DNA of 64,000 nucleotides from the NCBI GenBank assembly GCA_030028905.1, contig JALDYZ010000002.1, positions 124,001 to 188,000 on the forward strand, given 5' to 3'. Positions 58,973-64,000 of this stretch are shown here, piece after piece (positions within the stretch are counted from its first letter, which is position 1; each line of letters opens with the position of its first letter). The position numbers and the translations under genes were made by a program. A model generated the notes under the pieces. That model saw nothing but the letters and a program-made list of their open reading frames with translations, made no database searches and was not told the DNA's origin. This stretch comes from Ferirhizobium litorale (GTDB taxonomy: Bacteria; Pseudomonadota; Alphaproteobacteria; Rhizobiales; Rhizobiaceae).

Positions 58973-59508
58973 TGCCGACGATCATCGTTTCACCGCTGGC
59001 CCGCATCGCCGAACTCGCAGTGAAACATGGCGCGCGCGAAATGGTGAGCCTGATGGCTGCAAACCAGGCGTTTCATCGGCCTGCGGTGATCGAGCGCACG
59101 CGTCACCTGTTGCTCGGCGTCAACGATATCACCTTCGCCGGAACCGGCGACCTCGTCGCGCCGCAAGAGAGGCATGTCGCAGAGATCATCGCGTTCGCCA
59201 GGGGGTGGGACCAGTCGGCGCCACTGCTCATCCACTGCTGGATGGGTGTCTCGCGCTCGCCGGCAGCCGCGGTGATTGCCGCCCTTGCCCTCGATCCGGA
59301 ACAGGATGACGGCGAGCTCGCGGCCCGGTTGCGCGCTGCCTCCCCGTTTGCCACCCCCAATTCGCGCCTGATCGAAATCGGCGACAGCATGCTCGGCCGC
59401 GGCGGACGGCTGGCGTCTGCCATTCGCACCATCGGACGGGGAGCGGACGCCGATGGCAACGCCCCCTTCCTGTTGCACGTGGGTGGAGGGAACGGGGCCC
59501 ATGCATGA
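58972..59508 (+). CDS. Protein tyrosine phosphatase-like protein
   Basis: 178 residues. The P-loop HCWMGVSRSPA has the nucleophile C89 and R95 (CX5R). Similar rhizobial proteins are annotated as tyrosine phosphatase family. The substrate may be a phosphoprotein or a small phosphorylated molecule. It is joined to both neighbours by overlaps (one base before, eight bases after). Confidence 0.87.
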   Translation: MPTIIVSPLARIAELAVKHGAREMVSLMAANQAFHRPAVIERTRHLLLGVNDITFAGTGDLVAPQERHVAEIIAFARGWDQSAPLLIHCWMGVSRSPAAAVIAALALDPEQDDGELAARLRAASPFATPNSRLIEIGDSMLGRGGRLASAIRTIGRGADADGNAPFLLHVGGGNGAHA

Positions 59509-60493
59509 CGCGGGCACGACCGAGTTCGTCATCGGCCTCAATGCGGCGATCGTCGCGGTTTCGGGCAAGAGCCCCCGTATCCTTGTCGTGAAGGGCAATG
59601 ACAGGGACGAACTGGACGGCCTTCCCTTCGGTCCCTTCGATCCGGCGCGCCACCGCACCATGGAAACGTCGCTGCGGACCACGGTGGAACGGCAGACTGC
59701 GCTGCACATGGGTTACATCGAGCAGCTTTATACCTTTGGTGACCGCGGGCGCCACAAGGTCCCGGGAGACAGCGGGCCGCATGTGGTCTCGGTCGGCTAT
59801 CTCGCGCTGACCCGCATGGACGATGAGAGCAGCAGGCGGATTGCCGCGGCCGGGGCCGAATGGCGCGACTGGTATGCCTATCTCCCCTGGGAGGACTGGC
59901 GCCAGGGCCGGCCTCCCGCTCTCGATCAGGTCATCATTCCGGCGCTGTCCGACTGGGCGCATTCTCGTCCGGCACCCGAGAGATCCGGCCTGCTGCCTTC
60001 CCGCCGCTCGCGCCTCAGGCTTGCCTTCGGGCTTGATGATTTTCCCTTCGACGAGGAGCGCGTGCTCGAGCGTTACGAACTGCTCTACGAAGCCGGACTT
60101 GTCGAGGAGGCCGTTGCCAACGGACGCTGCGAAGACACCGGACTGTCCTCGCCGCTCGGCTTGCAGATGCGCTACGACCACCGGCGCATCGCGGCGACCG
60201 CGCTCGCCCGGTTGCGCGGCAAGATCAAGTATCGACCGGTGATCTTCGAGCTTATGCCGCCGGAATTTACCCTGACCGAATTGCAAACCACGGTGGAGGC
60301 GATCTCCGGACGTCACCTGCACAAGCAGAATTTCCGCCGCCTCGTCGATGGCGCTGCACTGGTCGAGCCGACAGGCGAAACTGCAACCGGCACCGGCGGT
60401 CGGCCTGCCGCGCTCTTCCGCTTCCGCCGGAAGATTTTCAACGAACGCCCCGCTCCGGGCCTCAAGGTCGGCGGCCGCGGATCGACAGGCTGA
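59501..60493 (+). CDS. nrtR: NrtR-type NAD metabolism regulator (Nudix-like plus winged helix)
   Basis: 330 residues. The N-terminal two-thirds are a Nudix-like domain (YIEQLYTFGDRGRH, VVSVGYLALT), but the Nudix box is degenerate: the catalytic EExG segment is replaced by VERQTAL, as expected for a ligand sensor without hydrolase activity. The C-terminal ~110 residues (RLRGKIKYRPVIFELMPPEF, RHLHKQNFRRLV) are the NrtR winged-helix DNA-binding domain. NrtR represses NAD genes and responds to ADP-ribose or related ligands. nadC and nadB lie 1-3.5 kb away, supporting the role. It overlaps the phosphatase gene by eight bases. Confidence 0.9.
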   Translation: MHDAGTTEFVIGLNAAIVAVSGKSPRILVVKGNDRDELDGLPFGPFDPARHRTMETSLRTTVERQTALHMGYIEQLYTFGDRGRHKVPGDSGPHVVSVGYLALTRMDDESSRRIAAAGAEWRDWYAYLPWEDWRQGRPPALDQVIIPALSDWAHSRPAPERSGLLPSRRSRLRLAFGLDDFPFDEERVLERYELLYEAGLVEEAVANGRCEDTGLSSPLGLQMRYDHRRIAATALARLRGKIKYRPVIFELMPPEFTLTELQTTVEAISGRHLHKQNFRRLVDGAALVEPTGETATGTGGRPAALFRFRRKIFNERPAPGLKVGGRGSTG

Positions 60494-60564
60494 AAACGGC
60501 AATCAGTCTGGACCTTTGTTCCACTTGCCCCATTTCCAGGTGATCTGCAAACCAGGAAGGGATC

Positions 60565-61443
60565 ATGGAACAGCAAGCAAACGATATCATCCTCGCGACC
60601 CAGACGGCCTGGAACCAGGCGAGCGCACTTGCGGTGGAGTACGCCTTTTCGATCCTGGGCGCGATCATCCTCCTGCTCGTCGGCTGGCTCCTCGCGGGGC
60701 TCTTCCAGCGCTGGTCGCTCCGTGGCCTCGCGCGCGTTCGGGGTATCGACCTGGCGCTGGCCCAGTTTTTCTCCAGCATCGTCCGCTATGGCGTGCTGGT
60801 TATCGTCTTCGTTACCGTACTCGGCCAGTTCGGAGTCCAGACCGCATCGATCATCGCCGCCCTCGGCGCGGTAGGTCTTGCCATCGGGCTTGCCCTCCAA
60901 GGCACGCTCCAGAACATTGCGGCCGGCATCATGCTGCTGGTTCTGCGACCGTTCCGGGTGGGCGAATACATCGAGACGGCCGACGTGGCGGGAACGGTGA
61001 TCGAGATCGGCCTCTTCGCAACCGAACTGCGCACCATCGACGGGCTCTATCGACTGGCCCCGAACTCGACGCTCTGGAACACGCCGGTGACCAACTACAG
61101 CCGCCAGGATACGCGCAGGCACGACCTCCAGGTCGGTATAGGCTATGACGACGACATCGAGCTCGCGATGCGCACCATGATGTCGCTGGCGGAAGCCGAA
61201 AAACGCATACTCGCCGACCCGCCGCCGTCAGTCTTCATCGACAACCTCGGCGATAGCGCCGTAATGTTGACGTTGCGCTACTGGGTCGCGTCGCCGGACT
61301 GGTGGGACACAACGCGCGAGATGATCAAACGCGTCAAGCAATCCTTTGACAAGCTCGGCATATCGATCCCGTACCCGCAGGTCACCTACCACAACGCTCC
61401 TCCATCGCCGGCCCCGCAAGGGCGTGACCGCAAGGAGGCCTGA
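60565..61443 (+). CDS. MscS-family mechanosensitive ion channel
   Basis: 292 residues. Three N-terminal membrane spans lead to the pore helix: ALGAVGLAIGLALQGTLQNIAAGIMLL with its Gly/Ala packing pattern is the MscS TM3 signature. The beta and C-terminal domains follow (PFRVGEYIETADVAGTVIEI, TIDGLYRLAPNSTLW). It opens under membrane tension to release solutes in osmotic downshock. AGGAAGG precedes the ATG. Confidence 0.95.
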   Translation: MEQQANDIILATQTAWNQASALAVEYAFSILGAIILLLVGWLLAGLFQRWSLRGLARVRGIDLALAQFFSSIVRYGVLVIVFVTVLGQFGVQTASIIAALGAVGLAIGLALQGTLQNIAAGIMLLVLRPFRVGEYIETADVAGTVIEIGLFATELRTIDGLYRLAPNSTLWNTPVTNYSRQDTRRHDLQVGIGYDDDIELAMRTMMSLAEAEKRILADPPPSVFIDNLGDSAVMLTLRYWVASPDWWDTTREMIKRVKQSFDKLGISIPYPQVTYHNAPPSPAPQGRDRKEA

Positions 61444-61525
61444 GGGGCACCCCTGCCGAAACGCCGGTGCCGCCTGTCCGTCAACCGTCTGCACGCGTGG
61501 CGGCAGGTTGGCCCGTCCCAGCAGC

Positions 61526-62434
61526 CTACCCGACGACGATATCAAGACCGATGTCGAGGGTCGGCGCCGCCATGGTGATCTTCGAGGTGGAAATGAAATC
61601 GACCCCGGATTCGGCGATAGCTCGAACTGTGGAGAAGTTGACGTTCCCGGATGCTTCGAGCTGAACCCGACGGCGATCACCCGCGTATTCGTCCGCCGCA
61701 AGGCCGGAATGCGCGCGATTGATCGCAACCGCCTGTCGCAACAGGTCCGCCCCCATGTTGTCGAGCAGGATCACATCCGGGCTTGCGTGCAGCGCCTCGC
61801 GCATCTGCTCCAGACTATCGACCTCGACCTCGACCTTCACGAGATGTCCGACATAGGCGCGCGCCGCCTCGATGGCCTTGGCCACCCCGCCGCATACGGC
61901 AATGTGGTTGTCCTTGATCAGCACCGCATCATCGAGACCGTATCGGTGGCTGGATCCTCCACCGATGCGGACCGCGTATTTCTCCAGCGCCCTCAGGCCA
62001 GGCAGAGTTTTTCGGGTGCAACAGACCCGCGTCGAAGTGTGAGCGATTTCCCCGGCGAAGCGCGCGGTGTAGGAAGCGATGCCGGAGAGATGCATGAGGA
62101 AATTCAGCGCGACGCGCTCTGCTGAGAGCACCGATCGCGCCGTGCCAGCGACGCGCGCGACAGGCGTTCCCGGCCCGACCTTGTCACCATCGTCCGCCAG
62201 CGCTTCGAACGTCACCGTGGGATCGACCAGCCGGAAGGCGGTGCGGGCAAGTTCGATGCCCGCGACGATGCCGTCCTCGCGGCTGTTCATGGCGGCCGTG
62301 GCCTTGAGATCCGGGGCGATCGTCGCGTAGGTGGTGATATCGCCGGCCCGTCCCAGGTCCTCGAGAAGCGCGGCGCGGACATTTTCCTCTACCATCAACG
62401 CGGGCAAGGTGGGGCGCAAGACAGTGGCAGTCAT
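61526..62434 (-). CDS. nadC: Nicotinate-nucleotide pyrophosphorylase (quinolinate phosphoribosyltransferase)
   Basis: 302 residues. It makes nicotinate mononucleotide from quinolinate and PRPP. TRKTLPGLRALEKYAVRIGG and SHRYGLDDAVLIKDNHI hold the substrate-binding Arg/Lys/His set, and the C-terminal EASGNVNFSTVRAIAESGVD is family-typical. The ATG at 62434 has AAGGGAG upstream; one nine codons earlier is possible. It lies 33 bases downstream of nadB in the same operon. Confidence 0.96.
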   Translation of the reverse strand: MTATVLRPTLPALMVEENVRAALLEDLGRAGDITTYATIAPDLKATAAMNSREDGIVAGIELARTAFRLVDPTVTFEALADDGDKVGPGTPVARVAGTARSVLSAERVALNFLMHLSGIASYTARFAGEIAHTSTRVCCTRKTLPGLRALEKYAVRIGGGSSHRYGLDDAVLIKDNHIAVCGGVAKAIEAARAYVGHLVKVEVEVDSLEQMREALHASPDVILLDNMGADLLRQAVAINRAHSGLAADEYAGDRRRVQLEASGNVNFSTVRAIAESGVDFISTSKITMAAPTLDIGLDIVVG

Positions 62435-62467
62435 CGATCGGCTCCCTTGAACGTGAAACATGCGGTT

Positions 62468-64000
62468 CTAGCCGGCGATCTCGGCCGCGATGCGATCGGC
62501 CTCGTCCAGCGTAAGATAGGTGCGGATCTGCCATGCCGCGGCAGGTTCCGGATAGTCGGAGCGATAGTGACCGCCACGGCTCTCGTGCCGCCTCCAGGCG
62601 GCGGTCGCGATCAGCTTGGCGGTCGAGGCAATGCTGGCAAAGCGCACACGGGTGTTGCCACGCTCCAGCCGGACGATCTCGCGGATCAGATGCTCGAGCC
62701 CCGCGCGATCGCGGATGACGCCGGCGTGCGCCGACATCAGGCCGCGCAACTCCGTCAGCGACGGGCTGTCTTCGAGAGTCACCAGGTCATCGTTCTCGCC
62801 GGCGTTCTTCGCCCACTCGTACAGCGAGGATTCGGGCAGCATGCCCTTGATGTTCTCGGCGATACGGCCAGCGAAGACGACCGCTTCCAGCAACGAATTC
62901 GAGGCAAGGCGATTTGCGCCGTGCACACCGGTCGAGGTGACTTCGCCTGCGGCCCACAAGCCGTCGAGCGAGGTGCGGCCATCGGCATCGGTCAGCACGC
63001 CTCCCATGTGGTAGTGCACTGCCGGCACAACGGGGATCGGCTGTGTCACCGGATCGATACCGGCCCTCGTGCAGGAGGCGTACACGGTCGGAAAGAGTTC
63101 CGGGAAGTCCTTGCCGACGGCCTTGATGCAATCAAGGAAAGCGCCTCGGCCGGCCTGCACCTCGGCGAAGACGCCGCGGGCGACGACATCACGCGGGGCG
63201 AGCTCGGCATCCGGGTGAATGTCGGCCATGAAACGCTTGCCGGCGCGATTGACGAGCCAGGCGCCCTCGCCGCGCAGGGCCTCGGTCGCCAGTGGCGCCG
63301 GGTCGAGCCCGAGGTCGATCGCGGTCGGGTGGAACTGCACGAATTCCGGATCGGCGATCACGGCCCCGGCCCTGGCCGCCATGCCGAGTCCGCCGCCACG
63401 CGCTTCGGGTGGGTTGGTCGTGACCTTGTACATGTGGCCAATGCCGCCGGAGCAAAGAACGACGGCCCGGGCCGGGAAGGCGACGCGCGTCTTGGACTGG
63501 CCGGCATCCGGTCTTGCGATCACGCCGGAGATGAAACGGCCCTCGCTCACCAGTTCCTCGACCACGTAGCCTTCCAGCACGCGAATGGTCGGCGTGTTGC
63601 GGACCGCCGTGATGAGCGCCTCCATGATGGCGCGCCCGGCCATGTCGCCGCGCACCCGCACGATGCGGCGCTCGGAATGGGCGGCCTCGCGCGACAGAAC
63701 CAGCCGCCCTTCCAGATCCCGGTCGAAGGGCACGCCATAGCTCAGCAGGTCATGGATGCGGTCCGGCCCTTCCTGCACCATCAGGCGGGCGATCTTTTCG
63801 TCGACGATGCCGGCGCCGGCGGAAATCGTATCCGCGACGTGGCTCTCAAACGTGTCGCCAGAACTCATCGCGGCGGCGATGCCACCCTGCGCCCAGGCCG
63901 AGGATGCCCCCTGCCCGATCGGCGCTGCCGCCAGCACGGTGACCGGCCGCGGAGCAAGCTTCAAGGCGCAGAACAGGCCAGCAAGCCCACCGCCGACGAT
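62468..64000 (-). CDS. nadB: L-aspartate oxidase (5' end cut by the window edge)
   Basis: The frame runs off the right edge. Read from the edge it begins [19 protein letters not shown], the FAD-binding GxGxxG region. [29 protein letters not shown] and [20 protein letters not shown] are L-aspartate oxidase signatures. It makes iminoaspartate for quinolinate synthesis with NadA, whose gene is expected just upstream, outside the window. It is co-transcribed with nadC and is the probable target of the NrtR regulator. Confidence 0.96.
   Translation of the reverse strand: MVGGGLAGLFCALKLAPRPVTVLAAAPIGQGASSAWAQGGIAAAMSSGDTFESHVADTISAGAGIVDEKIARLMVQEGPDRIHDLLSYGVPFDRDLEGRLVLSREAAHSERRIVRVRGDMAGRAIMEALITAVRNTPTIRVLEGYVVEELVSEGRFISGVIARPDAGQSKTRVAFPARAVVLCSGGIGHMYKVTTNPPEARGGGLGMAARAGAVIADPEFVQFHPTAIDLGLDPAPLATEALRGEGAWLVNRAGKRFMADIHPDAELAPRDVVARGVFAEVQAGRGAFLDCIKAVGKDFPELFPTVYASCTRAGIDPVTQPIPVVPAVHYHMGGVLTDADGRTSLDGLWAAGEVTSTGVHGANRLASNSLLEAVVFAGRIAENIKGMLPESSLYEWAKNAGENDDLVTLEDSPSLTELRGLMSAHAGVIRDRAGLEHLIREIVRLERGNTRVRFASIASTAKLIATAAWRRHESRGGHYRSDYPEPAAAWQIRTYLTLDEADRIAAEIAG

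Overview
The window is a GC-rich, densely coded stretch of chromosome from an alphaproteobacterium. Gene content and order point to the Rhizobiaceae (Sinorhizobium/Ensifer/Rhizobium relatives): moaDE, ndk, a holC-pepA pair, lptF-lptG-lptD-surA-pdxA-ksgA, gmk-yicC-mltG-fabF-acpP-fabG-fabD, rpsF-rpsR-DUF2232-rplI, dnaB-alr, radA-cvpA-purF, psd-pssA, and nadB-nadC next to an NrtR-type NAD regulator. This placement is from memory of family gene orders; no search was run. I see no insertion sequence, prophage, CRISPR array, rRNA or tRNA gene, so this is core chromosome with small accessory additions.

Layout. 1-2.7 kb: end of moaD, moaE, then an orphan LivH-like permease divergent from a CGNR zinc-finger protein and a lipoprotein. 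2.8-9.5 kb: ndk, a glutathione S-transferase, a DinB-like protein, a diguanylate cyclase, an ABC-F ATPase, a sugar 1-dehydrogenase and holC. 9.6-19.1 kb: pepA, then the divergent LPS-export and outer-membrane biogenesis cluster ending in pdxA-ksgA. 19.2-26.5 kb: a membrane methyltransferase, then leftward gmk, yicC, mltG, fabF, acpP, fabG and fabD (fatty acid synthesis and cell wall). 26.7-38.2 kb: an aldo/keto reductase, the S6/S18/L9 ribosomal operon with an embedded membrane protein, dnaB, alr, a LysE-type exporter, radA, cvpA and purF. 38.3-45.9 kb: a short-chain dehydrogenase, a tightly overlapped cysS-GFA-GFA-proline iminopeptidase operon followed by cimA, then rarD and a LOG-family protein. 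46-53.9 kb: a duplicated-domain LysM protein, an Atm1-type exporter, a PAS-GGDEF protein, psd-pssA and a 45-residue small protein. 54-57.4 kb: an SRAP protein, YnfA, a Nudix hydrolase and three conserved-looking proteins of unknown role. 57.5-64 kb: an overlapping ygfZ-HD-phosphatase-nrtR operon, an MscS channel, nadC and the start of nadB (cut by the window edge).

How the genes work together. The strongest functional groupings are envelope assembly (lptFGD, surA, mltG, psd, pssA), type II fatty acid synthesis (fabF, acpP, fabG, fabD), translation and replication (ribosomal proteins, dnaB, holC, ksgA, cysS), and NAD synthesis (nadB, nadC) with its probable regulator nrtR three kilobases away. 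Intrinsic terminators with clear stems and T-runs are visible after ndk, the sugar dehydrogenase, acpP, rplI, purF and the LysM gene.

Nothing here is clearly a new defence or mobile system. The items most worth a second look are the nrtR operon, the LysM protein built from paired duplicated modules, the AT-rich divergent promoter of the permease/CGNR unit with a possibly leaderless regulator mRNA, the tandem GFA genes in the cysS operon, a 45-residue protein with a well-placed ribosome binding site, and a short remnant of a LysE/ArgO-like exporter.
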